In this document: piece by piece, positions 1-9,354 of the stretch
Position numbering within the stretch: position 1 is the first letter of the stretch
Layout: the number at the start of each line of letters is the position of its first letter
Assembly (NCBI GenBank): GCA_029782145.1
Contig: JAKOVH010000013.1
Coordinates: 361,325-425,324, forward strand
Length of the DNA stretch: 64,000 nucleotides
DNA from: Actinomycetes bacterium
Lineage (GTDB): Bacteria > Actinomycetota > Acidimicrobiia > Acidimicrobiales > Acidimicrobilacustridaceae
Reading direction: 5' to 3'
Program-made: the position numbers and the translations under genes
Notes under the pieces: model-generated
The model's input: the letters and a program-made list of their open reading frames with translations, nothing else
Databases searched by the model: none
Told to the model about the DNA's origin: nothing

Positions 1-320
1 TCGGAGATGCCCCGGTCGATGATCTTGGCCAGCAGGGCGCCGGCCCCGCCGGTGACGGCACCGGTGACCAGGCCGCCGACCGGGCCCATGAGCAGGGTGC
101 CGAACAGCAGGCCCCAGAAGGCGCCGCCGAAGCCGCCCTCGGCGGGGGTGAGGTCGGTGGTCTCGAGCTTGTGGACGTGCTTGCCGTCGTCGGAGCGGGT
201 GATGATCACGGCGTCGTCGATGCCGAGCTTGTCGTCCTTCGCCAGCCGACCGGCCGCCATGAGCATCTCTTGGGCCTTCATCGGGTCGTCGACGGCGATG
301 ACCACCAGTTCCTGCGACAT
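1..320 (-). CDS. DUF1269-family membrane protein (3' end cut by window edge)
   Basis: The reading frame starts at the ATG complementary to 318-320 and runs off the window start, so about 106 N-terminal residues are visible. It opens MSQELVVIAVDDPMKAQEML, then has a short alpha/beta segment and a glycine-rich hydrophobic stretch (GGAFWGLLFGTLLMGPVGG) typical of DUF1269 proteins, which are small membrane-associated proteins of unknown function. A purine-rich AAAGG lies 8 bases upstream of the ATG. The neighbouring genes give no functional clue. The family assignment rests on the N-terminal pattern and the glycine-rich membrane segment; the C-terminus is unseen. Confidence 0.8.
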   Translation of the reverse strand, partial: MSQELVVIAVDDPMKAQEMLMAAGRLAKDDKLGIDDAVIITRSDDGKHVHKLETTDLTPAEGGFGGAFWGLLFGTLLMGPVGGLVTGAVTGGAGALLAKIIDRGIS

Positions 321-448
321 CAGCGAGCCTTTCGAAAGGGCCGGCGGGCGCTCCGTGACGACGCCTCGATGGGCGTCACCTTAGGGCGGCGAACGCTTGG
401 CCGGGTCTCATCACTGCGTTATCCGGGCTCGCCCCTCGAGCGCCGGAC

Positions 449-592
449 ACGTTCTTCGGGGGTGAGGGCAACGACACCGTCGAGCACAACTTCGGGTTCT
501 TCGATGGTGGACCTGGCTACGACGTCATCGAGGCCAACAACGGCGGCACCTGCGCCAACGTCGAGGTGGTCCTGGCCGGCCCGCCCTGCTGA
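449..592 (+). pseudogene. 3' remnant of an RTX (haemolysin-type Ca-binding) repeat gene
   Basis: This frame has no start codon and ends at TGA 590-592. It reads TFFGGEGNDTVEHNFG, then DGGPGYDVIEANNGG, then CANVEVVLAGPPC. The GGxGxDxx nonapeptides are the calcium-binding RTX signature, and the closing part resembles the end of such repeat proteins. No matching upstream coding sequence is present: the region before it belongs to the opposite-strand DUF1269 gene. I read it as the orphaned end of a secreted Ca-binding protein left by a deletion or rearrangement. Confidence 0.6.
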
Positions 593-616
593 CGGCGCGC
601 CACGCACGGGCGGCGG

Positions 617-2257
617 TCAGCGACCGGCCGTGCCGCACTGGGCGGCCTCGACGTCGGGCACCCGGGCCGACGGTGGGAGGAGATGGTCGATGACGTCGGC
701 CGGCATGCCCATGCGGGCGAGCGCGCAGGTGGTCGGCGGGGTGCCGGCGTCGCCGGCGTAGGCCCAGCGGCCGTCGACCCAGTGGAAGACGTCGGCGGCG
801 TCGGTGGTGCCGGTGTTGGGCCTCGACACCTCGCCGAGGGCCCAGTCCCCGTGGCAGCTGACGCCGTACACACCGGGCCCGAAGCCGGCCTGGGCCGGTG
901 CGACGTAGCCGGGGTCGTAGGGGTCGAGCCCGAGGGCGGCGCGGGCTGCCTGCCACAGCAGCCCCGAGTCGCACACCGGCGTCGGCGCCGGCGCGGCGAC
1001 CAGGAGCTTGAACGCGTCCTTGCCGATGTCAGTGGCGTAGTCGTAGATGCTCAGCACCCAGCCCACGCCCGACACGGCGACCCCGCTGGTGGCGGCGAGC
1101 ATGGCCCGCACGCCGGCCCCCTCGGCGGTGGTGAGGGTGGGCACGACGCAGTCGGCCCACAGCGACCCGGACGGGGCGACGCCCGGGTTGGCGGCCACCG
1201 CCGACAGCGCGGCCGAGCACTCGCCGCTGAGCGTCGCCGCCGATAGCCGGTCGCCGGCCCGGGTCACCGCCTGCTCGACCGTGGTGCGGCCCGGGTCGTC
1301 GGGCGTGGCCAGGCCGAACCGGCCGAGGAAGGCCTCGGCCAGCGCCACGCCGAAGTGCAGCTGGAAGGCCGCCTCGGCGGCGCCGTCGTAGTCCGAGGTG
1401 ATCGACGTGGCCGTGCCAGGGGTCGGGCCGGGGGCGACGGTGAGCTGCCCGCCGGCCCCGATGCTGGACGAGCCCGACCCGCTCGCCGCCGCCCCCGCGT
1501 GCTGCGACACCCACGCCGCCAGGCCGCTCGGCGGCTGGTCCACCGCGGCAGCGCCGGTCACCGCGAACGACCGGGGGTAGCGGTTGGCGTTCACCACCTT
1601 CACGAGCCGCTGGCCGCCCTCCATGCCGAAGCACCACCTCACCTGCTGGGTGTCGGAGGCGAGGATCTGCCAGCCGTCGGCCCGGGCGGCGTCCTCGCCC
1701 TGGCAGGTGGGCGGGGCGGCCTGGTCGGAGAGACCGCCGGTCATCTCGTGCCAGACCTCCTGGGCGAGGTCGCGCAGCGCCTGGCCCGGTACCCTCACCC
1801 AGCCGGTCACCGAGAGCCCCGGCGTGGCCACCGACATGACCCGGCGCTCCGGGTCGTAACGGGCCTCGGTCGACTCCCAGGAGCCGTCGGCGATCTGGTG
1901 CAGGCCGAACTGGGCCGGCTCCACGCCCTTGCCGTCGGCGAAGGCGGGGTCGACGTCGGCGAACTCGACAGTCACGGGAGCGACGATCTGGCCCTCGGTG
2001 ACCTCGATGTCGACGAAGTGGTCGCTGGAGGTGAGCTCCGCCGCCCCGGTCGGCCCCTCAGCGTCACCGTCGAGGACGAGCCGGGTGCCGTCCAGCGCCG
2101 CACCGGCGGGCACGACGACGCTGATGCCGGGGGAGAGCTTCACGGTGCCACCGGAAGAGCCGACGGCCTGGCCGGGCTTCGAGCCGGATCCGGAGCAGCC
2201 GGTCACAAGCAGTGCGACCACTACTCCCGCTGCCAACCATCGGGCTCGCCCCCACAT
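617..2257 (-). CDS. predicted lipoprotein of unknown function
   Basis: The start is ATG 2257 (MWGRARWLAAGVVVALLVTG followed by Cys). The frame is open further upstream, but only this start places a lipoprotein signal peptide with lipobox LVTG-C at the N-terminus. The mature protein is about 525 residues. Its first 150 residues contain a beta-rich segment (GGTVKLSPGISVVVPAGAAL) resembling secreted ZU5-like or carboxypeptidase-regulatory folds. The rest has several Cys residues (PTCQGED, RWCFGME, GECSAAL, CDSGLLW) that could form disulfides. No catalytic motif was recognised. It stands alone and is probably anchored outside the cytoplasmic membrane. Confidence 0.75.
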   Translation of the reverse strand: MWGRARWLAAGVVVALLVTGCSGSGSKPGQAVGSSGGTVKLSPGISVVVPAGAALDGTRLVLDGDAEGPTGAAELTSSDHFVDIEVTEGQIVAPVTVEFADVDPAFADGKGVEPAQFGLHQIADGSWESTEARYDPERRVMSVATPGLSVTGWVRVPGQALRDLAQEVWHEMTGGLSDQAAPPTCQGEDAARADGWQILASDTQQVRWCFGMEGGQRLVKVVNANRYPRSFAVTGAAAVDQPPSGLAAWVSQHAGAAASGSGSSSIGAGGQLTVAPGPTPGTATSITSDYDGAAEAAFQLHFGVALAEAFLGRFGLATPDDPGRTTVEQAVTRAGDRLSAATLSGECSAALSAVAANPGVAPSGSLWADCVVPTLTTAEGAGVRAMLAATSGVAVSGVGWVLSIYDYATDIGKDAFKLLVAAPAPTPVCDSGLLWQAARAALGLDPYDPGYVAPAQAGFGPGVYGVSCHGDWALGEVSRPNTGTTDAADVFHWVDGRWAYAGDAGTPPTTCALARMGMPADVIDHLLPPSARVPDVEAAQCGTAGR

Positions 2258-2646
2258 CACGACCGCTCCCCGTCGCCGGTCACCGAACGGTATCGGGCCG
2301 AGCCGCTCTGAGGTGTAACGAGTTTGTCTGCCCGGCGGTGTGGACTGTGGGTGGTGGTGCTGTGCACTGCTACCCCATGAGTCGGCCGAGCTCGACGCCA
2401 TCCTCGGCCAGCTCGAGCGCCGGTCCGGGTTTCGCTTCCTGTCGGGGCCGGAAGGTTGCCTTGGAAATCTTCTAAGGCTCTTTGGTCGTCCTGCCGATGG
2501 CCACTTCTGGCGTCAAGTGCCACGCAGTGTGGTGGCGCGAGATCCAGGACTCTCGTTCAGCAGCCAACGCACGCGCCGACCGTACCGGCGCCGAGTAGGC
2601 CCGTCACCTACACGTCTCTGCATGATCGTCGACAGGGGTTCATCCG
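2258..2646. other. intergenic region between divergent secreted-protein genes
   Basis: I see no convincing gene in these 389 bases. Open frames here are short, change strand and lack protein character. The segment is less GC-rich than the lipoprotein gene beside it and must carry the promoters of both neighbours. An imperfect inverted repeat CCTTGGAA..TTCTAAGG near 2459-2477 could be an operator. An AGGGG purine tract precedes the ATG at 2647. Confidence 0.5.
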
Positions 2647-3327
2647 ATGGCAACTCATGAACGCGGCAGGTTCGTCCGAAGCCCGTCGCGGCACGTTCAC
2701 ACCGGCAAGAGGACGGCCGGTGCGGTGATCGCTGTGGTGGTTGCGCTGTTACTGGGCTTCCTCGCTGTAACGCCTGCTGCGGCGGCGGACGAGCTGCCGG
2801 TGTCGCCGGTGTATGGGTCGCTGGGTGCGCAGGGGTCGTGGGCGGGGTCGTCGGGGTCGAGCGGCTATGTGTTGGGCGGCTGGAACACTTCCAGTGACTT
2901 GGCGTCGTTGCCGGGTGTCGGATCGACCGTGTCGCTGGTGCAGGGCGGCCGGTGGGTGTGGGCGTCGGCGACCGGTGATGTTCGGGCGCCGCAGAGTCCC
3001 GATCAGTCGTCGCGCCGGGCGGCCACGTGGTATCACGCGAACGAGCTGCGTCTGCAGATGGCGTTCCCGGACGGATTCGTCGGGGATATGAATCTCTATG
3101 CGCTTGATTGGGATGGTACGAGTCGGCGTGAGGCGGTGACGGTGTCGGACGGGGTGTCGACATGGCAGTCGCAGCTGACGAGCTCGTTCCACGACGGTGC
3201 CTGGATGCGTTTCCCGCTGAATGTGTCGCCTGGCGGGACCGTGATGATCACGGTGTCCCGCACGAGTGGTCTGAATGCAGTCCTCTCCGCCATCACCTTC
3301 GACCCGTCGGAGTGCTCATGCTCCTAG
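2647..3327 (+). CDS. small secreted beta-sandwich-like protein
   Basis: The product has 226 residues. A basic N-terminus is followed by a hydrophobic core (AVIAVVVALLLGFLAVTPAAA) and a probable signal peptidase I site AAA-ADE near residue 47. The mature part (GSWAGSSGSSGYVLGGW, then WYHANELRLQMAF, then NLYALDWDG) resembles a carbohydrate-binding or adhesin-like domain seen as single or repeated units in extracellular bacterial proteins. The C-terminus ends ECSCS. An AGGGG ribosome-binding site precedes the ATG. It lies just outside the low-GC polysaccharide cluster and could act at the cell surface. The function is not established. Confidence 0.75.
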   Translation: MATHERGRFVRSPSRHVHTGKRTAGAVIAVVVALLLGFLAVTPAAAADELPVSPVYGSLGAQGSWAGSSGSSGYVLGGWNTSSDLASLPGVGSTVSLVQGGRWVWASATGDVRAPQSPDQSSRRAATWYHANELRLQMAFPDGFVGDMNLYALDWDGTSRREAVTVSDGVSTWQSQLTSSFHDGAWMRFPLNVSPGGTVMITVSRTSGLNAVLSAITFDPSECSCS

Positions 3328-3587
3328 CCACTGACGGTGACCCCGGGTCTTCGCGGTCCAGCCAATAGCGAGTCTCCCCATGACGTTCCGACTCATTACC
3401 GGCTCTTCGAGCTTCGGCGGTGAGTAATGGTGGGAAGCAGAATTCAGTTGGGTCGTCCGGCGTGGGTGGTGTGATCGGATCCGGGCAATGGAGTGAACCG
3501 AGATCGTCGTCCCATGGCTGCATGTCCTCCTTTGAGCATGCAGTCTGACGCCTACCCTGCTACAGACCTGAAGCATCACACAACGCT

Positions 3588-4376
3588 TTACCGGGCTACA
3601 CCCACAAGCTCGCCTCGGGCGTCGACACGCGGTAGCTCAACAGTGGCCTGCCAGAATGCCCGTGCACACCCGGGACGTAGCCGATCGTGCAGCTCGATGA
3701 GTACCACATCGACTTCATCGATGAACTCCTCAGCCTGCTCAAACACATCCAGCTCGGCGCCCTCGATATCGACTTTGAGGATATCGACCCGTGCTGAGCC
3801 AGACTCTCTGAGCAGCTCTCCCACGGTGTAGGCGCGTACACATTGGCCGGCAGTTGCCGACATGCTCGCATCCTCGAGATTGGAGCCTTGTCCTTCGCTT
3901 GCCGTGGCCGCCCAGGTGCGAGATGCCCATTCCCCTTGATCGGTCCGGATGACTTCCACTTGTCCCGACGCGCCCCCAAGCGCGCCCATCACCGCATGAA
4001 TCCCCGGGTAAGGCAGGCAGTTCGTGAGCAGTAGCTCGTAGTTACTTGGGTCCGGTTCAACCGCGAATACGCAGGCATCTGGATAACGAGTAGCGAAAAA
4101 CGCAGCCGAATAGCCAACGTTCGCTCCGGCATCGATGATGAAAGAAGCATCATCCGGTAAGAGCGTTGGGAATGCGTACTCCCTCTCGATCAGAACTTGC
4201 CAGAACACGTCGATATCAGAGCTGCCGGTTCGCATAAAGACGGGGAACGCGAGCCCATGACCGCGCACTGAGATAGTAGCGTTCCTTCCCACCATCTCCC
4301 GCATGACAGCGAGAAGTCCAAGCCGGACGCCCAGTGCTCTGAAGTACCGCCTAACCCTGCGCAGAGACCTGTACAT
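3588..4376 (-). CDS. FkbM-family SAM-dependent methyltransferase
   Basis: ATG 4376 (MYRSLRRV) is chosen because AGGGAG lies 6 bases upstream; an earlier in-frame start at 4424 lacks such a site. The product has 262 residues. The SAM-binding motif I is FIIDAGANVGYSAAFFA near residue 80, followed by the acidic VFAVEPDPSN. The FkbM hallmark ILKVDIEGAELDVF lies near residue 205. Such enzymes usually O-methylate sugars or hydroxyls. It is transcribed away from the polymerase gene and probably methylates a residue of the glycan made by this cluster. Confidence 0.88.
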   Translation of the reverse strand: MYRSLRRVRRYFRALGVRLGLLAVMREMVGRNATISVRGHGLAFPVFMRTGSSDIDVFWQVLIEREYAFPTLLPDDASFIIDAGANVGYSAAFFATRYPDACVFAVEPDPSNYELLLTNCLPYPGIHAVMGALGGASGQVEVIRTDQGEWASRTWAATASEGQGSNLEDASMSATAGQCVRAYTVGELLRESGSARVDILKVDIEGAELDVFEQAEEFIDEVDVVLIELHDRLRPGCARAFWQATVELPRVDARGELVGVAR

Positions 4377-4569
4377 GCCTATCTCCCTTGCTGGCGGGTG
4401 GTGGACTGAGGTCTGGCTGCCCACGGCTAACCGAACGGCGTGCCGATGGACTGCCTCGATTACTCTCCGCAGCGGATCCGAGTCCCAATCACGCCAGCAT
4501 CCTAGACTTGCCCGCCACCGCCTGCGCGGCTGGTATCGTAGCGTCGTTCACCTCGCAGGCCGATCAAAT

Positions 4570-5844
4570 ATGAACTTGCTCACGATATCGGGATTTGGGC
4601 TCGCCCTATCCGGCACCTTCTGTCTCGCCATGAGTTTTCGGCGGCTTCCGGGTCTCTGGACCCGGAGAACGACCTTGGTCGTGTTGCCGGTGGTCTTGGC
4701 CTCCTTCGTAACAATTGTCTTCGGCTTTGGTGGACACAACACAATCATTGGCGGTCTTGCTGTCAGCAGCATCGTCGCCATTGCCCCGGGAGTCGCAAGT
4801 CCAAAGCGGCCACCACCAGATAGGGCCTCGCTGGTTCCACATGCCTTCGCTGCTGCGCTCGTCCTCTGGCTCGCGATGAGGGAATTGAGCATGACCCCGG
4901 CTCGACCGGGCGCTTTGCTCGGCTACGTTGCTGCAGCAGCATTCATTGGAGTGTGTGGCGTTGTGGTTCTTCGTGGCGGCATCAGCCGTAATGACCTTCT
5001 GACGATACTCGTTCTGTATCTCTCAGCCGGGATGGTGTGGGCCTTTGGGTCTGGCGCAGCATGGGCGCCTTGCCAACCCGGGAAGTGCACGGAGCTCGGC
5101 CGCCTGTACAAAGCCGGCTTCCCAACAGAGAACGCAGCAGCGCTCATCGCCGGTTTTGTGATCATCCTCGCACTTGGCTCTACGCCAGGTTGGTACCGTC
5201 GGCTCGCGCTCGCGACCGGTAGCCTGGTCCTCTATGCTAGTGGCGGTAGGACCGGGATCTTCGGTCTACTTGGAGCCGGACTCGTCGCGTGGATACTAGC
5301 CTTGTCAAGCAGCGCGACGCGTACAGCTAACGGCGTACCTATCCGAAAGATTCGCTCCGCTGCCGCCTACGTTGGTTCGATAGCGACAGGCTACGCTGCA
5401 ATACTTGTTGCGGCGCACAGCTCGAACACGGACTTCTCGAACCGTGGACGGATTTGGCGCGCCGCTCTGAGCCTCGTGCCGTCTGCCAGCATACTTGGAA
5501 GGCGTGTTTCGGATTGGGGACTGCTTCGAGGGCAAGATCTGCTTCCTGATCACTCCGCGCACAGTATCTATGTCCATGTGTTCTTCGGCGGAGGCTTAGT
5601 AGCGCTGCTCCTTCTGGGGCTATTCATCGGGTCGCTTTACGATCGGGTCCGAGGGAGAGCCGTCCTGGACGTGTGGTATGCGGCGCTCCCTGTCGCTTTC
5701 TTTATGTTGGCGGGGCTTACAGAGGTCGTGTGGAACCCAGCGACCCTGGATTCCCTTGCGATCATCCTCCTGCCGCTTCTTGCAAGTGGTTATGACTCCC
5801 GGCTGATCATGAGAGACGCTGAGCACACCGTGAGTCGTCGGTAG
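4570..5844 (+). CDS. Wzy-type O-antigen/exopolysaccharide polymerase
   Basis: ATG 4570 (MNLLTISGFG) starts a 424-residue protein. The longer frame back to 4303 overlaps the opposite-strand methyltransferase and is not protein-like. I see about 10-12 hydrophobic segments. A large extracytoplasmic loop in the C-terminal half contains SNRGRIWRAAL and a downstream HSAHSIYVHVFFGGG. That arrangement is characteristic of O-antigen ligase/polymerase proteins, which join repeat units on the outer face of the membrane. The stop overlaps the next gene by one base (TAGTG), so the two are translationally coupled. The divergent spacer 4377-4569 must hold promoters for both directions. Confidence 0.83.
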   Translation: MNLLTISGFGLALSGTFCLAMSFRRLPGLWTRRTTLVVLPVVLASFVTIVFGFGGHNTIIGGLAVSSIVAIAPGVASPKRPPPDRASLVPHAFAAALVLWLAMRELSMTPARPGALLGYVAAAAFIGVCGVVVLRGGISRNDLLTILVLYLSAGMVWAFGSGAAWAPCQPGKCTELGRLYKAGFPTENAAALIAGFVIILALGSTPGWYRRLALATGSLVLYASGGRTGIFGLLGAGLVAWILALSSSATRTANGVPIRKIRSAAAYVGSIATGYAAILVAAHSSNTDFSNRGRIWRAALSLVPSASILGRRVSDWGLLRGQDLLPDHSAHSIYVHVFFGGGLVALLLLGLFIGSLYDRVRGRAVLDVWYAALPVAFFMLAGLTEVVWNPATLDSLAIILLPLLASGYDSRLIMRDAEHTVSRR

Positions 5845-6911
5845 TGGTCGGTCCAACCACGCGTCAGATTTGTTTTGTACTCTATCGTGCTAGCCCGCTA
5901 CGCGGTATGGAGCGTTCTGCGGTCGCCTTGGGGCGTATGCTTGTCGAACAAGACCCCAACGTCGATGTCGAGTTCCTGATCATTCGGGGGCCAGCTGGAT
6001 GGGACGAATCCTCGGTCACCACGCATACTGGGTATCAGGCGGTGCGCAGGTTGCGTGCCATCCTGGAAGGCGATGCTCGGTCGACGGTCGTCGTCGTAGG
6101 ACTGTGGGCGGCGACGATTCTTGGGGCAGCGCGGCTGAGGCCAGGACGTGGCGTCAAGCTGGTGATGTGGGAGCACAGCTTGCTTGACGGGCGACTCAAA
6201 GCAGATCCGAAACTCCGGCGTATGCTTCTGATTGCTCGTAGCGTCTATCGACAGGCCGACGAGGTCGTTTCGGTCTCTCGATCGGTCCACCGTACAGTCA
6301 AGACGCTCTTGGATGTCGATAGCCGCGTGATTCCAAACATCGTGGATATCAATTGTGGTTACGATTCGGAGTGTCTTAAGCTCCCTCGTCCTTCTCGGAC
6401 AATTCTTGCAGTTGGTGCACTAGCCGCTGTGAAGAACCACATCCTGCTAGTCCGAGCATTGGCATTCTTGCCGGGGTGGCGGCTCCGTATAGCAGGGGAA
6501 GGGCCTGAACGGAGCAGACTAGTGAACGAAATACGCGATCGAGCTCTCGCAGACAGAGTCGAGCTTCTTGGCGAGATTCACGACACTTCAGTTCTCTACC
6601 GCGATGCTTCGGTTCTTGCTTGCCCATCTTTGAATGAGACGTTTGGTCTCGCATTGTTCGAGGCAGCGAGCTGGCGGGTTCCGGTCGCCGCCTTGGACGT
6701 CGCCGCCGTGAACGAAGCTGTTCCCGAACTGATAGTCGGGCGCGTGCTGAACGAGCCGTTTGATCCGAGCCGATTCGCTGAATTGATCTTTGAGGTCTCG
6801 CTCTTGGATGCGTGCAGTCATTCGGAGTTATACACGGAAGCCGAGGCTCGCAGGTCAGCGTACCTTTCGAGAGAAGGCATTCTGGCGGCTTGGCGGGAGG
6901 TCGCCTTGTGA
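5844..6911 (+). CDS. GT4-family glycosyltransferase
   Basis: The start is GTG 5844, sharing one base with the stop of the polymerase gene. The 355-residue GT-B fold begins with an N-terminal segment ending near LVMWEHSLL. The C-terminal nucleotide-sugar domain shows ILAVGALAAVKNH and LRIAGEGPERSRL, then the EX7E motif ETFGLALFE with the following AASWRVPVAA. These are features of retaining GT4 enzymes. The donor and acceptor sugars cannot be deduced. It acts in the cytoplasm on the lipid-linked repeat unit. Confidence 0.87.
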   Translation: MVGPTTRQICFVLYRASPLRGMERSAVALGRMLVEQDPNVDVEFLIIRGPAGWDESSVTTHTGYQAVRRLRAILEGDARSTVVVVGLWAATILGAARLRPGRGVKLVMWEHSLLDGRLKADPKLRRMLLIARSVYRQADEVVSVSRSVHRTVKTLLDVDSRVIPNIVDINCGYDSECLKLPRPSRTILAVGALAAVKNHILLVRALAFLPGWRLRIAGEGPERSRLVNEIRDRALADRVELLGEIHDTSVLYRDASVLACPSLNETFGLALFEAASWRVPVAALDVAAVNEAVPELIVGRVLNEPFDPSRFAELIFEVSLLDACSHSELYTEAEARRSAYLSREGILAAWREVAL

Positions 6912-6942
6912 GGCCGTGGCGGCGGGATGACCAGGTGGAGCG

Positions 6943-7902
6943 ATGACATCGGATGTGACGGCCGTAATCCCGACCGTCGGAAGACGCACGTTGGAGCGCG
7001 CTGTCTCGTCTTGTCTGTCCCAGGATAGGGCAGCCGTGGAGGTGATGGTGGTCGCAGACCTGCCCGACGTGCGTCACTCTCGGCGGCTGTTAGAGGAGGC
7101 GCTTGGAGGAGCCGCCCACGATGTGCGAGTCATCTTCACTGGTGGAGGTGCCGGTGCGGCCACAGCTCGTCAGCTTGGGACGGTAGCGAGTAGCGCTGAG
7201 TGGGTTGCGTACCTTGATGACGATGACTGGTGGCTACCAGAGAAGACAATGACGCAACTCAAGGCAGCTCAATCATTGGGTGACGATGTGGTTCTGTCGT
7301 GCCGAGTGATGTCCGTCGACCAAGCGACCGGTGTTCGTACGGGCCCTATCCCTCGAGCCATCTACCGTTCCGACCAAGATCTGGCTGAGTATCTGTTTCT
7401 TCGGCGTCGACTCTCGGCAGACCGGAATGCCATCTTTCTACCAACGCTGCTGATGAAGCGAGATGTCGCGCTCCGGACCGGGTGGGAGAAGGGTCTGCGT
7501 CGTCATCAGGACTGGGACTTCCTTATGCGCGTCATCGAGATCGGCTCTGCGACGATTCATCAGTTGGATGAGGTGCTAGCCGTGATAAGTGTTGGTTCAC
7601 CGGGGAGCCTTAGCGCTAGCTCTGACTGGCGAACCTCCCTTGAATGGGCGCAGCGCCACAAGAGCACTTGGAGTCCTCAGGTCTATCGGGACTTCGTGGC
7701 CGGCCAACCCCTTCGTTACGCCTTCGGTGACCGCTCCATGAACGGAGTCATGTCCTGCCTAGGTGCTTCCTTTGATGGTGGCAGGCCTTCGGGATCGGCC
7801 CTTGCGTTGGCACTTGTCGGACTGATTCCGCGGGGCACTGTAAACCGCTTCCTTCATCGATCGAAGAAACCGTCGACTACAGATGCTCTATCCGAGCGGT
7901 GA
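6943..7902 (+). CDS. GT2-family glycosyltransferase
   Basis: ATG 6943 has a good GGTGGAG site just upstream. The 319-residue protein has a GT-A fold: VTAVIPTVGRRTLERAVSSCL at the N-terminus and the metal-binding acidic run WVAYLDDDDWW near residue 90. HQDWDFLMRVIE near residue 190 is the usual region of the catalytic base in GT2 enzymes. It follows the GT4 gene by 31 bases and is probably in the same transcript. Its likely role is addition of one sugar to the repeat unit. Confidence 0.87.
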   Translation: MTSDVTAVIPTVGRRTLERAVSSCLSQDRAAVEVMVVADLPDVRHSRRLLEEALGGAAHDVRVIFTGGGAGAATARQLGTVASSAEWVAYLDDDDWWLPEKTMTQLKAAQSLGDDVVLSCRVMSVDQATGVRTGPIPRAIYRSDQDLAEYLFLRRRLSADRNAIFLPTLLMKRDVALRTGWEKGLRRHQDWDFLMRVIEIGSATIHQLDEVLAVISVGSPGSLSASSDWRTSLEWAQRHKSTWSPQVYRDFVAGQPLRYAFGDRSMNGVMSCLGASFDGGRPSGSALALALVGLIPRGTVNRFLHRSKKPSTTDALSER

Positions 7903-8034
7903 TCCCTGCTTGGAGTCAAACGATCCATTTCTGTATGCGGTTTGGCCGGCGCCGAGGATGGGACGCCGATGAACGGGAAACCTTGGTGGCACGACGGGTC
8001 CTAGCCCGGCGGCATTCGCTTGAGAGTCGGTGAT

Positions 8035-9354
8035 ATGGCTCAGCTTGTGAGATTCATGCGGAGCGGTTCGTCTCGCGCCGTTGGAAGCTTCGGGCTGGCA
8101 CAGACCCTTGTCGCAGCGTCCGCTCTCATTAGGTTGCCGATCATCAGCGGCGCAATCGGGAGCAGTGGTCTTGGCCTGATTTTCATCTCTGGTGCAATCA
8201 TTCCAATTCTCCTCGTCGTAGCTGTTGGCCTCCGCACAGCTTCCCGGCTGCTCTGCGCCGAGGAGCTTGGACGGCGATCTATACGAGGGGCTAGCCTCGC
8301 CCGTCACGAGGCCAGTTCTTTGGCCTGGGCCTGCGCCTTGTGCATCGGAGCGGTTGGGCTTCTTCTGAGCCTGGCTCTCCCGCTCCAGGGTTGGTTTGGC
8401 GCAGAGTCGGTAGCATCACCGGCTGAGATCCACATGTTGTTTGGCGGCAGCATCATCATGAGCTGCCTGGCTTATCCAGGTGCAGTGTGGTGGGGCGCCT
8501 TGGAAGGAAGTGGTTTCATGGCGGTAGGCAACATGATGGTTGTCTTTGTAACCAGTCTCGGCCTCGTGGCCACGTTGATCATCGCTGCAATGGGGGGCGG
8601 CGTTGTGGAGCTGGGTCTTGTCAATGCTGCGACTTCGACGATGCCATTCGTCTGCGTTGCTGCTGCCGCTCCCTCGCTTCTGAAGTGGCCGCATTGGCGG
8701 CGCAGCTCGAGCGACCGCAGACGAGCGGTCCGCCTCGCGGTAGCGACCTATTCATTGCGAGGATCCAGCGAGGTGGCCACGCGAGGAGCAGATCCACTAA
8801 TCATCGGCGGGTTCCTCGGTCCGACGGCGTCGGCCACCTACGGGGTCGCCCAGCGGCTGAGCGCCGGGATCACGATGATCCCGACAGCGCTTGCGCCGGT
8901 GATGGCCACTGCCGTCTCCCGGAAGCGCGGCGCCGGGACTGTCTTGGCGCGTCGGGACATCGCCAGACAGGTAATGGGGCAGGGGATCCTCGCCTCATTA
9001 CTGGCGATTGCGTTCATTGTTATTGGGCCTGCTCTCGCTTTGAGACTTGGTGCTGGTCAGGATGGGCCACTGTCCTTGTATGTTGGACTTGCTGTTGTGA
9101 GCGTCCTCTGGGCGGTTCAGGTGCCCCTCGTTGCTGCAGCATCCAGCCCGCTAGCACTGAGGCTCGGCTTGATAGTCGAGAGCTTCGGGGCCCTCTTGAA
9201 CATCATAGGAAGCCTCGTGCTTGTACGGGTGCTCGGGGTGGCGGGGCCAGTATGGGCATCGGTAATGGTCGTGGCGTCAATCGACTTGTTCTGGATTCTG
9301 TTGTTGATTAGACACCGGCGTTCCTATGAGGAGAGCCACCTTCCCGTGCCCTAA
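8035..9354 (+). CDS. Wzx-type polysaccharide flippase
   Basis: ATG 8035 has GAGAG 9 bases upstream; a TTG at 8020 is the alternative. The 439-residue protein has about 12 hydrophobic segments (for example LTLALPLQ-like stretches, GSIIMSCLAYPGAVWW, VVSVLWAVQVPLVAAA) and cytoplasmic arginine-rich loops such as RSSSDRRRAVRLAV. The motif DPLIIGGFLGPTASATYGVAQRL-like segment near residue 260 is typical of polysaccharide exporters of the MOP superfamily. It should flip the undecaprenyl-linked repeat unit to the outer face for the polymerase at 4570. Its 3' end overlaps the convergent acetyltransferase gene by 4 bases. Confidence 0.85.
   Translation: MAQLVRFMRSGSSRAVGSFGLAQTLVAASALIRLPIISGAIGSSGLGLIFISGAIIPILLVVAVGLRTASRLLCAEELGRRSIRGASLARHEASSLAWACALCIGAVGLLLSLALPLQGWFGAESVASPAEIHMLFGGSIIMSCLAYPGAVWWGALEGSGFMAVGNMMVVFVTSLGLVATLIIAAMGGGVVELGLVNAATSTMPFVCVAAAAPSLLKWPHWRRSSSDRRRAVRLAVATYSLRGSSEVATRGADPLIIGGFLGPTASATYGVAQRLSAGITMIPTALAPVMATAVSRKRGAGTVLARRDIARQVMGQGILASLLAIAFIVIGPALALRLGAGQDGPLSLYVGLAVVSVLWAVQVPLVAAASSPLALRLGLIVESFGALLNIIGSLVLVRVLGVAGPVWASVMVVASIDLFWILLLIRHRRSYEESHLPVP

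Noticed and set aside
3293..3523. 76-residue minus-strand frame after an AAAGGAGGA site near 3526-3535
   Set aside because: The ribosome-binding site looks good but lies only two bases from the ATG, and the product (MQPWDDDLGSLHCPDP and on) is low-complexity and overlaps the end of the secreted protein gene. A second ATG at 3517 yields a shorter, equally featureless peptide.
4303..4569. N-terminal extension of the polymerase to 4303
   Set aside because: It overlaps the FkbM gene's start and promoter, lacks hydrophobic character and has no ribosome-binding site; ATG 4570 starts directly with the first membrane helix.
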